A stretch of DNA of 64,000 nt from Eleginops maclovinus (Eukaryota; Chordata; Actinopteri; Perciformes; Eleginopidae): NCBI RefSeq assembly GCF_036324505.1, contig NC_086370.1, forward strand, positions 21,273,790 to 21,337,789, written 5' to 3'. The notes beneath the pieces were generated by a model. It saw only the letters and a program-made list of their open reading frames with translations. It searched no databases and had not been told where the DNA came from. Made by a program: the position numbers and the translations under genes. Numbering within the stretch: position 1 is the stretch's first letter; every line of letters begins with the position of its first letter. Positions 49,593-61,802 of the stretch are shown here, in pieces.

Positions 49593-50736
49593 AGAAAGTG
49601 TCTGTTTTTAGATGGTGGAAAGCTAGTTTTGGAGCAAAACTTTCCAAATGCAGCCCCCCCCCCCCCCGTGACCTACAGCAACATTCTGCTAAATTGACGA
49701 CACCTTTCCTCTAACCAGATGATCTCTGCAGCCGGGCCTCTGTCATTCTGCCGCCCTTGCCTCTGAGTAAAGGGTCTGAAAACGGAGACAGACGGCAGGG
49801 GAGGGAGCAGGTCTGATATATATAGGGACTCTCCAGTGCACCCAGAGGGACCATTAGGAGCACATCGGCCTTACAGAGTGCTGCCTCGCCTCCTAATAGC
49901 CCCCACCCCCCCGCACATTATGGAATAATAGGTGTAGTTGTAGCAGGACATGAGCACTATTTTTTTTCCCAGAAGTTGCTCGCAGCAGTTCTTCACTGCC
50001 CACCGAAGCTGGAACTTGCCCTTAAGGAAGACACTAATACCGGCTTTAAATTAGAGTGTTGACCTCCCAGGGGGATGAATGGGCTGGGGGTCCATTACAG
50101 GAAAGCTTGTGTCTTTCAAGGACCTGAACCAAGACTAAAAGGCTGATTTAAGGCCCAATCTCGAGCATTTTAAGATTATAATATCCCTTAGTTCATAAAC
50201 AAAGGGCGTGACTTCATTGATGTAATATACCGTATATCAAAATGTAGAGTTCCTCCACCCTGTCCGACACTTCCTGCCTCTCAGTACTTACTTATCTCAT
50301 TAAAAGACTCATTATTGATTGTCCCAGAGTTTACATCCTTCTTAGTAATTATCGATGAGAACTCAGACTGTGTTTCCAGCTATCGATTTAATAAAGGACC
50401 GTATGAAGGTGAACGGCCATATTCTATAACGCCGGTCACAACGGACAGAATCTAAACGCTGCATTACTGGATTGAAGGCTGCCAGTAATCTCGTAATGGA
50501 GTGAATCAATTCAGCTATCACATTTGTGCTTCTTCATCACTGAGGTGCTCGGAGCGGCTGCCGTGATGGATGTCACCGCGGCCGGGAGAGGAACAGACGG
50601 GCCGAAACCTGATTATGGCTCTGAGTGAGTGTGTGTGTTACGGTAATGAGGTGAAGCTTCTGTAAGTGTGTGTGTGTGGTTTTGCATGTGGTATGCATGT
50701 AGCAGTTCATGTGCTTTCTGGAATGCATCACTGATA

Positions 50737-50773
<37 letters not shown>

Positions 50774-52084
50774 TGGGATAATCCGTTTTTTTTTTAAAGA
50801 CCATACCCATATCTTTCATTTAATCCTGTGAACATATTTGAGCTAAAACCTGAATTGCATGTTAAATAATCACTGTTATTTTGTATGCCTTGCAGCTACT
50901 GGTATCAATTCATTTCCATATTATATTAAAACCAATTAGCAGAAACCATATTGGCTTAACCTTTATGTAGAGCAAGAATATTCTGATTAATTTCATACAT
51001 GTGTGAGGTTTTACATAAACATGGAAGCCATATTTTCCAAAAACAGATATATTCTAAACTTCCAGCAGGGGGCAATTTGAACAAGTCTGATTGTATAAAC
51101 GTCTAGGAGAAAATGATCCTCAATTAACCTTTTGCTAATAAATATATAGTCCAAATCCTAGTGTTTTGAACACAGGAACATGTTTATTTAGTAAGTAAGG
51201 ATCCTACAGCTAAGTTAAATGGTAAAGATGATTTGCTTCACAGCCAGGCTTTGATTGACATGTCTCACTGGTCGGGTGGTTTGTGATTTGAGTTTATCTT
51301 TTACTCTAGAAAACCAAGACGGAGATGACCAAACATTCCAAATTGAAGGCTTTCAATTCAAAGCTGTGATATCTCAAAGGCGAAAGTGGAATTATAGACT
51401 ATGTATGCTGATTATATTGCTTTTAATTGGGAAGCAGTAAACATCTGCTGACTATTTCAACAGAAATTGTTTGATTGTGTTGAATTAAAACCCCAAAAAT
51501 GAACTTCACAAACCAACGGATGAGGTTGTCCATGTTCACATTTCAAACACAGTCTACACAGTTAGCTGCTAAATTACAGTTCATTTGTTTTGATTGAGAC
51601 AAATTTGTGTCTTGGAGACATGAATTGGACTTCTTTCCCAAAGATACACTCCTCGATATGTGTGTGTTTTGCATTGGCTATATAGCTGTTCTAATGTGTG
51701 GTCAACAAGCAGCCCCAGAAAAGAGAACACTGGCATTGTAAATCAGCCTCCAGATTTCGGCATTAAACTGTTTACTGTATGAAATAACAACAACTGGCAA
51801 ATGCAAATGTTGATTACTGTTTCCTGTTTATGCTACCCAATTAGCATGTTCAATGAACTCATTAAAATGACATGTCATTATGATAAGCGTTACGAAAGCA
51901 GGGGGAAAGATACGCAATGAATGACTCTGAAACTATCAGGCAGATTGAAATGAATGCTGCTCACATTTGGCAACGATTAAAGCATCAAGTTGAGTGTGTA
52001 GCAGCAGTCAGAAAGAAATCACGCCTTGTGTCACATCCATGTGCCGTCTGCTCCGCTTTTTTTCAACCGTTTCTGTGTGGTCCT
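49593..52084. other. Non-coding DNA, no gene seen
   Basis: No recognisable gene. Poly-C runs of 14 or more bases lie near 49653. A GT array of about 32 bp lies at 50739-50770. A GC-rich block near 50545-50600 (GATGGATGTCACCGCGGCCG) stands out but has no clear coding frame. Confidence 0.45.
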
Positions 52085-52290
52085 GTTTAATATCCTGCTT
52101 TTCTTTGAAGTCTTCCTAACTTTCCCCCCTCGATACGTCCTGCTCTTCCTCTCCTCTCACCACACTTTACTCCTCTGACCTCCCTCTCATCCTCCATCCT
52201 CTCCTTTTTATTCTTTCCTCTGCTCTTATCACCTCTCAGACTACCTTCTCATGCCTTCCTTTCTACTTCCCCCTCTCATCTCCTCCTTGC
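52085..52290. repeat. Pyrimidine-rich tract
   Basis: About 200 bp dominated by C and T on the plus strand (CTCTTCCTCTCCTCTCACCA and similar). It ends at GTGTGTCGGCACAG, an acceptor-like site before a GC-richer 230 bp block. Confidence 0.7.
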
Positions 52291-54300
52291 TGTGTGTCGG
52301 CACAGCTCTCCGGGTGCAGTGTGTTCATGCATCACCGTGACCACCCTGCCTGCTCCCGCTGTTAAACTATTCCTGGGAGAGCTCACCTGCGAGGGGAGGG
52401 CTCCTTTGAGAAGAAAGGAGACGAGTGCAGAGAGAGTAATGGAAAAACAAGCTCCAACCCTTCGTGACAGCAGGAAGCGACCGGATTCTGTGTTTTTGAG
52501 ACAGTGTGCAGAAGCGTAACATCCAATGCATATTCTGTTGCACCCGCATGTATATACATGTGCTTTTGTGAATTGCATTGTAGTTTGTGTGTAATTTTAT
52601 CATACTGAGAAAAGAATCACAAAGGAGTGGAGACATGTGTAACTTTTCCATTTGATTAACTATAACAATTGTAAAAACAACGATGTAACAAAAACAGTTT
52701 TTCTATCGTCTAGTTTGTGGACCAATATTTGAAAGTGGTTAAAGCCCATCCATGAATATTTTATCCAAGGTTTTTAATTAAATTGTGTCCACAGATAACA
52801 ACTAAAATAATTGAGATTTCTTTTTTAATACTCAATTAAAGAGTTATCTGTATTAAAGGTTTCCTAAAAAACTAATTGCTTAAAAGGAGAAGGAGAATTA
52901 CAAGGTTCTGTGTTTGGTATTCAATGTTAATATTCTGATTATTCATAACAAAACCATCCCCACTCTTCCTCCTATTTCTACTCCTTCACCTTCTTCCTAA
53001 ACATTCGAGCCAGCATTGCAATATAGCGTCAAGATCATCAGCCTACAGCATTCACGCCAACATTCCCAGTGGTTATTTTATAACGATTCGATCAGACATT
53101 TCACATCTATTAAAGCAACACCTGGATCTTTGAGTTAGGTGGGTTATGTGTTACACTCTGTCCCAGCTGGAGCACTTTATCCATGGAGACTAACAGCAGA
53201 GCTGCTTTAGTTGCTGAGGCGGCATCTCTTCCAGCCTCTCTAACAGCGGCTGCACTCCGAGCCAAATAAGCTGAGTCTAATGAATTAAAATTAGAAATGT
53301 CTGCGACCAGCAACAAGATGTATAGCATGCAAAGATTGCATATTTACCACTGCTTGTAAATACACGTGTTGAGAGTAATCACCACGGCATTATTTCGTGA
53401 AGCAAGTTGGCAAAGGCCACCTGCTCCCTCTGTACCTGCTCCTGCAGCACTTTCCTGTTTTCATTTTCACTTTAAAAATATGCTTATTTGCGTGTGGGTT
53501 TTAAGTTTAGGTGGGTGGGATGAGGATGAAATATGGAATACATAAGTAATAACAAATGAATGTAAATAATATCAGCAATTGGGAAAGGCACATAGTAAAA
53601 TCCAAAGGTCATCAGAGGACGGGCTTGATTTTAAGAGGGGATTCAAAAGATTAAGAAGAAACACAGAAAATGAGCTGTAAAGGTCAAAATTGAAAGGAAA
53701 AAATAAGGAAGTTTGCACTTTAAAAATATAGATTCAAAACAAAACAAGCATTGCATTTGCATGGCGTACCTTACAACAGGAAAAAGCATGTTTCACACTC
53801 AACAGCTGCAGATGGAGTTTGCTCTTTTCATGCTTTGAAGAGAGACACCTCCCTAACATGGCAGTCAACACATAACATTATATTTCCCCATTGTTTTCTA
53901 CCTGCTGTACTCAAGCAACCCACTAATAGATTGGTTCAGGCTGTCTTCCTTTTGTGCAACCCTGCAAACAGTATTTTCAAAGTCTTGCATCAAAATAGCT
54001 CTTTTTTTATAACATACAGTACATGAACTGAAACTGTCTCCTGTCCACTCCTGAGGATTGACTCTTCCTGTCTGAATCTAGAAGACATGATGTACTTGTC
54101 CAGCGGTCCCACAGGAACCCTGCAGAACCCATGAGATCACACAACCAATGTTCTCTCCTGAACACACAAACCCAACAACTTGACATCAAACCTCATGTCT
54201 CAAAGAGTCATATTCCACTCATCTTGATAATGTATTACAATATATCCAGCTTTTTCTGACACGTTATTCTCCAGCTTCTGAAAACCACTCAAAATGCAAA
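52291..54300. other. Non-coding DNA, no gene recognised
   Basis: The first 230 bp are GC-richer and open in one plus-strand frame (75 codons from 52292). I do not recognise the product. 53110-53328 is open on the minus strand for 72 codons, includes SAYLARSAAAVREAGRDAAS, and is also unrecognised. The rest is AT-rich. Confidence 0.4.
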
Positions 54301-54372
54301 GCCCTCTTATGCCTTTTGTGTGTCATAAAGGTTGTAGTGCATGTAAATGGTCTGCAAAGGCACACATCCTAA
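54301..54372 (-). mobile_element. Family A element, end fragment
   Basis: GCCCTCTTATGCCTTTTGTG, then GTAGTGCATGTAAATGGTCT and GCAAAGGCACACAT match the right end of family A in reverse orientation (compare 60972-61060). Confidence 0.75.
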
Positions 54373-54765
54373 AGTCCAGATTATCATAATATGTACTTTT
54401 GATGATTTTTAAGTATGCAATATATTCTCTAAAATGTATGAAATTTGATTTTGTAGTCGCTACAAATCTGGAGTTTACTGTGCAAGGGAGTAATATTAGT
54501 CAACATGATCCAGGTGAGGGTCCATTATGTTGAACTTGCCTTTGCTTTTGTGTTTTTAAAGCATGATTTGATTACAAATGAAGTACATGCATAATGTGTT
54601 AGCTCATTTCACTGCACCTGCTCATTGAGAGGTAGCAGGGGTTTTTCCACTTTTCCCAAAGGTAGTCTAAGCTTTAACACAGTGTACAAAACTCCTGCCA
54701 AGTCAAAGTCAAGTTAGGTCAATGAGAAGTGCCTCCTAGCCAATGGAGAAAAACTTGGAACTCTC
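54373..54765. other. Non-coding DNA, no gene seen
   Basis: AT-rich unique DNA. Confidence 0.5.
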
Positions 54766-55090
54766 TGGATCAAAGCGAGGGGGAGACAACAGAAGAGGAT
54801 GTAAAAAGGGAGGGTGGTGGGAGAAAACATTGTAGAAAACGAGGACCCAAAGTTTGGTGAGGAAAGAAGTAGAACAGAGGGGAGGGAGGAACAGAGGGGA
54901 GGGTGATGAAGATAGACCAGATAAGAGAGGAGGTAAGCAGATGAGAGGGGAGACACAGGAGAGGAAAGGTATGAGAAGGGAGAAAGATGGCTGCACTTCA
55001 AAGAGGCGGCTGATTCAGAAGTAGACCACCGTTTCAAGGAGACCACCCACTGAGAATTGTAGAGACGGCGAGGAAGAGAAAGAAAACAGA
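54766..55090. repeat. Purine-rich tract
   Basis: Dominated by A and G on the plus strand (GGGGAGGGAGGAACAGAGGG and similar). The 141-codon minus-strand frame is serine/proline/leucine-rich because of this composition. Confidence 0.7.
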
Positions 55091-55821
55091 GGGTGGCTGT
55101 GAAAGCACCAGCAGAGGTGGTCTGAATCTGTACTTCCATAACAAGTTATAAAGCTTTTGAGTCAGTATTGTCATGGCGATGACCTCAGAGTATTACATGC
55201 ATGTGCTGTAGACGGTCAGAGGAAATTCTAAACTGCAGAAACCAACAAGGTTTTGTCTGTTCAAATATCTCTTTTAACTTTATCTCATAGTGGCTTTGTT
55301 CCCATTTCATCTGTCCAACAACAATTTGGTTGGCACAGTAAAATATTGGGTGAGCAAATAACTTCAGATGTAATCAAAAGATTCAACTTAAGGCCTCTAA
55401 GTAAAAATGAAATGCTCATCCTAGATGCTACTAACTTAAAATGAGTTAGCCTAATCAAGACGATAGATAGATCTCCGTCATCCTTTGGCTAACAAGCTTT
55501 CAGACTGATGGTTAGCCCAATGGTCCTAAGGCCAGCCAAAATGATTGAGCCTGGAGGAACCTCTTTTCCAACTTCGGCTGAAAAAATGTTAAACCTTGAA
55601 GGCCTTTTTTCTCAGAATCGTAATGACATCACTGGAAAGGAAAGAATCTCCTCTTTCAAACGCTGTATGCAACTCAAAGAGGGTTTGTTAATGACCCTAC
55701 AACACCACCCTTGAAACTGAGACACACAGCTAAAGTCTCCGCCATCATCTCTCTCTTCTGAAACAAAGATGTAGAGGTCAGTAGAAGTTTTCCCTCTCCT
55801 CCTCTCGTCTTCCAGCCGACC
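55091..55821. other. Non-coding DNA, no gene recognised
   Basis: AT-rich DNA with two small plus-strand frames (55253 and 55508) that I do not recognise. Confidence 0.45.
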
Positions 55822-55992
55822 TGCCTGATGAGAGCCGACAGAAGATCACAGCAACAACAGGAAGAAGAGGAGAGCACGGGGGAGCCTGTGCTGGGAGATA
55901 AAGAGCATCTGTTGGATGGGAGGTTTTCTCACAAGGAGGGAAAAGTTCGATCCCTACCAGGCCGGCAGATTACAGAAAATGGGAGCCGGGGG
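55822..55992 (+). other. Candidate exon-like open segment (weak)
   Basis: TCCTCCTCTCGTCTTCCAG is followed by a frame open to the TAG near 55992. It is charged and hydrophilic and includes EPVLGDKEHLLDGRFSHKEG. It reads like protein, but I know no match, and purine-rich DNA often opens such frames. Confidence 0.15.
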
Positions 55993-56253
55993 TAGGATGG
56001 ATGGGTAGGAGGGTGGAGTATGACAGGGAACCCCGGCTACTATTTCTATTGCCTTCCCCCCAATGGTGTAGAGACAGGGGAGGGAGACACAGAAGTTTGA
56101 AGCATCTGAAGGAGATTGGTTGCTCCGGGCGTTTTGAGCAATGACAGGACACAGTTTTTATCACACATTATTAAATGCATTTGCTTCTCGTGCTCAAATT
56201 CCGATTGATCGTGTGCCGGTTTTTAAGATTTAGTACCAATGAAGCTCAATAAT

Positions 56254-56615
56254 TGTCATGCTCTTGGTTTTTGCTTTTAGTTTCCTGTTTTATTTTGACA
56301 TTTATTTCCTCCCTTAATTCCTGTCTCTCATTGTGTTCACCTGTTGCCCTCGTGTTTCCACCTCCCCTCCCCAGCTGTGTCTTGTCTTGTGATTAGTCCC
56401 TTGTAAATTTAGCCTTGCTTCCCCTTGTGGTTCTCGTTGGTTCTCCGTCGTCCCCATGTTTGGCCCTGTGCGTCGTCCAGTCTGTTTGACCCCCAGTCTT
56501 GTCTCTACGTTTTTTGGATTCCCCTCGGCCGCCCGGATTGATGTTCGTCGACTTTTTGTCAGACCCCCATCCCTGCCCTCCCTGTTTGTACTCCTCTTGG
56601 GTCCTTACCCCAACA
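56254..56615. mobile_element. Solo LTR with 5 bp target duplication (ATAAT)
   Basis: The 362 bp segment starts TGTCATGCTC and ends CCCCAACA. It is flanked by ATAAT at 56249-56253 and 56616-56620. TG...CA termini with a 5 bp duplication and no internal region define a solo LTR. Its CT-rich body (TGTCTCTCATTGTGTTCACC) resembles fish Gypsy LTRs as I remember them. The family name is inference and the sense strand is not settled. Confidence 0.87.
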
Positions 56616-56620
56616 ATAAT

Positions 56621-57213
56621 GAGGCTTAAAACCCTTGTTGGACACATTTAGAGTTAAAGTATGGTTTTGGTAATATGTTAATTAAAATTGTTGAGCTATT
56701 TTACAGAATATTGCTAAAAGACTTTCTGAATTAACCAATGACGTCGTTCTCCACCTGTAGCTCGTTAGCCTTCAAAGGATTATTTTTCTAGGGTTAGAAA
56801 TGTTTGTATGATTCGAACCATTACCATAAGCATTATTTGACATTATCTAGCATTAAAGCTATATTTTATTCCCTTTTCTGAACTATAGTACACCAAATTT
56901 CCATGGATAGTTTTTGTAAATGTGTGTCGGACGGCCTCAGTTAACCTCAGATGGCTTCAGGAGAGTTAAGACCACCATCAGCCACTTGAATCCTATTTAC
57001 CATTTAGCCACAAATGATGGCCGTTAATTGGGCTCAGTTTCGAGTCAGGACGGATTTTAATGGCAGTCATTTAAATCCAATAAACCTTGGACTGTAATTA
57101 GTCTTTATGAGACATTACCATCTGAGGCTATACAATTACTAAATGACTGCAAACTTTCAGGAAAATATTACATTCTGCAAAGTTCAACAGATTATTAAAA
57201 ATCTACAACAGAG
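56621..57213. other. Non-coding DNA, no gene seen
   Basis: AT-rich unique DNA. Confidence 0.5.
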
Positions 57214-57393
57214 ACGGCCAGCTAACCAATCGGAGCAGACTCTGGTTTCAGACAGAGGGTGAGAAGAGGAGCTGCAGCACAGGCAGGTTGAGAGAAAATA
57301 AGAGCTTTCTGAACATTAAAGCATGGAGACATGTCCCAGGAGAGGCATAAAATACACATATCAACCTAAAAATGTGAGAAATAAGAATATGTT
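57214..57393 (-). mobile_element. Family A element, left-end fragment, reverse orientation
   Basis: GGCCAGCTAACCAATCGGAG, CTCTGGTTTCAGACAGAGGG, TGCAGCACAGGCAGG, AAGCATGGAGACATGTCCCA and AACCTAAAAATG are the inverse of the family A left part. Confidence 0.85.
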
Positions 57394-57811
57394 CAGCTTT
57401 ATTTTCTCTGTGCTTGTTCCAGGGAAGAGAGATAACTTTACAACAACAAACAACAACTGAAAAAAGGCATTTAACGGTGTTTGTTTGGGTACGTTTATCT
57501 GCCTTTGTGTAGAGATAGCATTTATCTCGACTCTATTCCCTGTTCTACCTCTGTTCTGTTTCCTAGTCTCAACAAACCCCTTTGTTTTTCATTCTTGCTT
57601 TGAATAAAGAAAGCAAAAAGAGCTGAAAGGTGAAGCTGAGGGTTCAGCAGATGCAACCCTCATGTTTTTAATCAGGCCACTGAATATTACTGCCACCCGT
57701 CACTCACCCTCTCCCAAAATGCACTTATTTAATATGTAATACGGTCCAGCCACAGCTAACTTCATTACACACGACTGAATGAGAACCACATGACGTCTGT
57801 CAAGACCGAGG
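57394..57811. other. Non-coding DNA, no gene seen
   Basis: Unique DNA before a GT array. Confidence 0.5.
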
Positions 57812-57827
57812 GTGTGTGTGTGTGTGT

Positions 57828-57858
<31 letters not shown>
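57812..57858. repeat. (GT)n microsatellite with GCGT interruptions
   Basis: About 47 bp of GT with two CGTG interruptions. Confidence 0.95.
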
Positions 57859-58469
57859 ACTGTGGTGTTTGTGAGCCCCAGGTTAGGGAAGTTCATTGGG
57901 AAATCTAAACCGTTTAAAAACATTACAGGCGTATTATGTCTGGCTACTCTACACCTGTGAATCTCTCGTATTCAATTTGAGGTCAAGACCCGTGATTGGT
58001 CACCGTCTGTTGAACATCCAGTCGGTGTGGATGTACCACTGTAGGCGTATTGTCTAATGTATATCCAGTAGGTTTAATACATCATATTTGTTTACATCAT
58101 AGCTGTTAGGAAGGGCTTTACAGTGAAGTGGGGTGACGTTTTAAAAAGGGTCAAAAGGAGGTCAAATGTTCCACTGTCATCGTTGTAAAATTAGTTTTTA
58201 ATCTTCTAAATCTGGTCGGTAAAGTGTTTAGAAACAGATGGGATCAGTGAGAGCTGAAACGAGGGTTTGTGCAACTCAAACGCACATTTTAACACATTTA
58301 CCACCTGTCCAAGAGCCGCATGCTGGACAGATTGTAAAGCTGCTGGAGGCAGTAACTGTAAAATAAAAACAAAACACAAAGAAATGAAGGCTAAAGCCGA
58401 CTCTTTGTAACCTATTTTCAATTTATTATATTCTGAACAAAACCCACATTTAACGGAGTAGTAGTAGCC

Positions 58470-58472
<3 letters not shown>
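57859..58472. other. Non-coding DNA, no gene seen
   Basis: AT-rich unique DNA between two GT arrays. Confidence 0.5.
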
Positions 58473-58543
<71 letters not shown>

Positions 58544-58544
58544 C
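58473..58544. repeat. (TG)n-(AG)n compound microsatellite
   Basis: A TG array of 58 bp running into GAGAGAGAGAGA. Confidence 0.96.
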
Positions 58545-58656
58545 AGTTAAAAATCACTGAGCTGTGAGATGTCAAGGAAGTGCTGACAGGAGTTGAAAAT
58601 GTCAGAAAGACTCCAGATGCTCCATCCACAAACACACAACTACAAACACATATATG

Positions 58657-58691
58657 CCCCCCCCCCCCACACACACACACACACACACACA
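58657..58691. repeat. Poly-C followed by (AC)n
   Basis: Thirteen C bases run into a 23 bp AC array. The same poly-C to (CA)n junction recurs at 59126-59202. Confidence 0.93.
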
Positions 58692-58842
58692 GCAGCTGTG
58701 GTCTGAAGTGTCAAGTGAGACCCACCTAGTCAATCTCTCTCTTCCTGAGTCCATCCGTCTGTCTCTTTCCCAGTAGATGTGTAGACCTGCCCCCTGTGCT
58801 ACCCGGCCCTGCAAGTGAATCAATTTAGACCCTATTAGCTGT

Positions 58843-58844
<2 letters not shown>

Positions 58845-58881
<37 letters not shown>

Positions 58882-58892
58882 AGACACACACA

Positions 58893-58930
<38 letters not shown>
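58845..58930. repeat. (CA)n microsatellite with CAGACA interruptions
   Basis: About 86 bp of CA with GACA interruptions near 58877 and 58891. Confidence 0.96.
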
Positions 58931-58932
<2 letters not shown>

Positions 58933-59125
58933 GGTGCCATCCACTCTTACCTCAGCGTGCCAACGAGTCAATTTCCACCCGATTAACATACAGAGTCTCT
59001 TCATCTGTCTCTCTGTCTTTCTGTCCCACACACACATTCAGGATCCATCCATCTTTGTGTTGATGTGCCAATGAATGAGTTCCATACCAATTCTACACAC
59101 ACACGCACGCACTAACGCACGAACG

Positions 59126-59128
59126 CCC

Positions 59129-59202
<74 letters not shown>
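59126..59202. repeat. Poly-C (20) followed by (CA)n
   Basis: About 20 C bases lead into a 58 bp CA array. The poly-C length may be unreliable in the assembly. Confidence 0.94.
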
Positions 59203-59205
<3 letters not shown>

Positions 59206-59276
59206 AACTAATTGAACACCTGGTGCGGCTTGGTCTGGCTAATCGGAGATTAATTGTTACCTTGTTGTTAAGGGCC

Positions 59277-59280
<4 letters not shown>

Positions 59281-59352
<72 letters not shown>
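59281..59352. repeat. (TG)n microsatellite
   Basis: Perfect TG array of 72 bp in opposite orientation to the CA array 78 bp to its left. Confidence 0.97.
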
Positions 59353-59353
<1 letters not shown>

Positions 59354-59424
59354 ACGTGTCCACATCTGTTTGAGTGATATTGGGATCATATCCAGAAGTC
59401 AGATCGTGGTACTCTATAAATCAC

Positions 59425-59535
59425 GGGCTATTAGCCTCCCCCGGTGCCGGGTCGTGCCGGAGCGCAGCAGTGTGCAGTTAGTGAGAGCGGAGCAGCGCGG
59501 TGCCCTTGAGCAAGGCCTGTTCACATCAAACAAAA
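59425..59535 (+). mobile_element. Possible SINE fragment
   Basis: Contains GCGGTGCCCTTGAGCAAGGC, the central word of fish SINEs related to the one at 48085-48268. GC-rich flanks precede it. No A or B box is visible, so this would be a partial copy. Confidence 0.4.
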
Positions 59536-59689
59536 CCAGGCGTAATCACACACTGAAAAGTGGAGGATGACCATTCATGTTAGTCACGTAGCAAGTCCAA
59601 ACCGGGTTGAAATTTAGAGCACTACAACATCTCATACTAGGTGACTGGACAGCACACACAGATCAGGCACGGGCAGTTCAAGACTAATC

Positions 59690-60030
59690 CAATAGAGGGG
59701 TCACGTACTTTTACAGCCTGCAAAAAAGCACTGGGATTTTGGAATATTGAAGAAAATAAGCACTCAAACACACATTTGATACTCAATTGGTTTGCTCACG
59801 AGGTTAATCTCCACATGTTAACACACTTTAAAGCTAATGTTGGGCTAAGCTAAAGGCGGCTAATGTTCGGCATGGTGATGTTTAGTCATCTCATTTAGAC
59901 ATGTGTAAGCAACCGCTTATTTCAGTCTACTAACCAAAAACACATTCAGGAAAACTTTGAATTCCAGAAGAGGGAACAGGAAGAGGTAAAAATGCTGACT
60001 CATTTCAGGGTTTAAGGACTCTTTCGACGA
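59690..60030 (+). mobile_element. Family B dispersed repeat, copy 4
   Basis: GGGATTTTGGAATATTGAAG, CCACATGTTAACACACTTTA, GCTAAGCTAAAGGCGGCTAA, GTTCGGCATGGTGATG and GGAACAGGAAGAGGTAAAAA link it to copies 1 and 2. The CCAGTGGGG block is deleted. Confidence 0.75.
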
Positions 60031-60154
60031 CCACTCTGTTTATTCAGCCACCTTTAATGTGTCTCTAGTTAGATATGATACATAAAAGTTCAATCTGATT
60101 TAGGTTCATATCCATAAATGAGCGAAACGGAGACGCATAAACAATGAATACAAG

Positions 60155-60155
<1 letters not shown>

Positions 60156-60242
<87 letters not shown>
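60156..60242. repeat. (GT)n microsatellite
   Basis: Perfect GT array of about 87 bp. Confidence 0.97.
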
Positions 60243-60244
<2 letters not shown>

Positions 60245-60390
60245 GCAGGTAAAGAGAACATCATGACAACCAACAAGTTTAAAAAGTAAATAGAATAAAG
60301 AAAGAGAGCAATCTGGGTGACGAGACAAAGCAGACATGGAGGTTTTAATGAACTGCATTCTGTGGTAAAATGAGGTGTAATCACTGAGTC

Positions 60391-60421
60391 CACACACGCA
60401 CACACACACACACACACACAC
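60391..60421. repeat. Short (CA)n microsatellite
   Basis: CA array of about 31 bp with a CG interruption, in opposite orientation to the GT array at 60156. Confidence 0.94.
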
Positions 60422-60971
60422 CCTGCCATACATCAAGGTTAATGCATCTGTAACAGAACATAATTTGCTCCGTGTACGACAGGTAACGGACTATAATGCT
60501 TTAATAAAGCGGCGCTGAACACAGAGAGTCTTTCTCCTGCGCGGCGGCGGCTGAATAATCATTTCTATGGCTGAAACTTAATCTACCTATAAATTGCTTT
60601 GTTACGGCCCTCAATGCATTGACACCGAAAGGCTCTGAGAGTGCACAGTGTAGCTCTGCACATGTCTCTGTCTGGGTGCAGCATTTGCTTTTACTTCTGG
60701 CCCTAAATTCAACCCCTCGACGTTAACTTCCTGTGGTTTAAGATCTGTCCCTTTCTACACTGCATTGTACGAAAGAAATGCACACGACTCCCTAAATACT
60801 GTGTGTTTGGTAACAGAGTTGAATTTGTTGAAGGTGAGGCTCCTCCTGATCCATTCAGTTTGACACACAGTTCAACATGGAGCGCAAATTAAGTTAAAGC
60901 TGAATTTATTTTTAGTCTAAAAGGGTTTCAGAAGCTTCCTTGAAGGAGTGCCTCACATTTCTGAAAAATCT
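60422..60971. other. Non-coding DNA, possible regulatory block
   Basis: No gene seen. 60480-60600 mixes homeodomain-like words (GCTTTAATAAAGC, GAATAATCATTTC) with GCGCGGCGGCGGC. It has the texture of a conserved element, but this cannot be tested here. Confidence 0.35.
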
Positions 60972-61395
60972 AAAGAGGCCTTGTTATGCTTTATGGAGTT
61001 TTCCCTTTCCTGTAGTTTGTTATATAGGTTTTGGTGCATGTAAATGGTCTGCAAAGGTGAACATTTTTGTCTCCTGCTCTCTCCCTCCTGCCAGGAACAT
61101 AGTGACATCACTACGTAACGCTCACGCTTCATTTGGATAGCGCTCCAACACATTGTACGTGATAGCCTAAGGGGCAGGACATCTCTAAGCGGTTGACCAA
61201 TCACAACAAAGCCGGCCAGCTAACCAATCAGAGCAGAGTGGGCTCTGGTTTCAGACAGAGGGTGAAAAGAGGTGCTGCAGCACAGGCAGTATGAGAAAAA
61301 TAAAGAGCTTTCTGAACATTAAAACACGGAGACATGTCCCAGGAGAGACAGGAAATACTGATATGAACCTGAAAATGAGCAGAACAGAGCCCTTT
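60972..61395 (-). mobile_element. Family A element, full length, reverse orientation
   Basis: Both termini are present: AAAGAGGCCTTGTTATGCTT at the left and the inverted GAGCAGAACAGAGCCCTTT at the right, an imperfect terminal inverted repeat of about 19 bp. TTAA directly abuts the right end (61395-61398 region) and CTAA the left. Internal landmarks run in reverse: CATGTAAATGGTCTGCAAAG, GGGGCAGGACATCTC, GACCAATCACAAC, CTAACCAATCAGAGCAG, GGGACATGTCTCCGTG complement. It is about 425 bp and non-coding. Confidence 0.9.
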
Positions 61396-61802
61396 AAGTC
61401 CTTTTAGTGTGGAGACACTGGAATTAGAGACACAGTCTGGGAAAATCATATAATTTTTGCATCTTTTTGGCAGAGCAAAGTGTCCGTTTCTGAACCATAC
61501 CCAGCCTTGGGCATTTATTCCACTGCATGCTTTTTACAAGCTACTACCGCGTAGCTGTGGTTGTTGTTATTTGTACCTGCTTTACTACATTGTTTCACTA
61601 ATCACAGGAAACCACAAGCTAATTGGGACAAATTGCCCCTACCAATGGGTGAGAAACTGGCTCAGCGGGAGGTGTAATGGTTGCTGGCAGAAAACATGGC
61701 CAGGTGGACTGACAGGGAAAGGAGGCTGGGGGAGAATACATTTATATCCCGTGGAAGTGCTGGGTGATTATTTGGCCAAGCTTTATTACCTTGGGCTTTA
61801 TT
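61396..61802. other. Non-coding DNA, no gene seen
   Basis: Unique DNA. The 115-codon frame from 61457 has no recognisable domain. Confidence 0.45.

Noticed and set aside
54714..55139. 141-codon minus-strand frame with leucine/serine-rich segments
   Set aside because: It is opened by a purine-rich tract read on the opposite strand, and no family is recognised.
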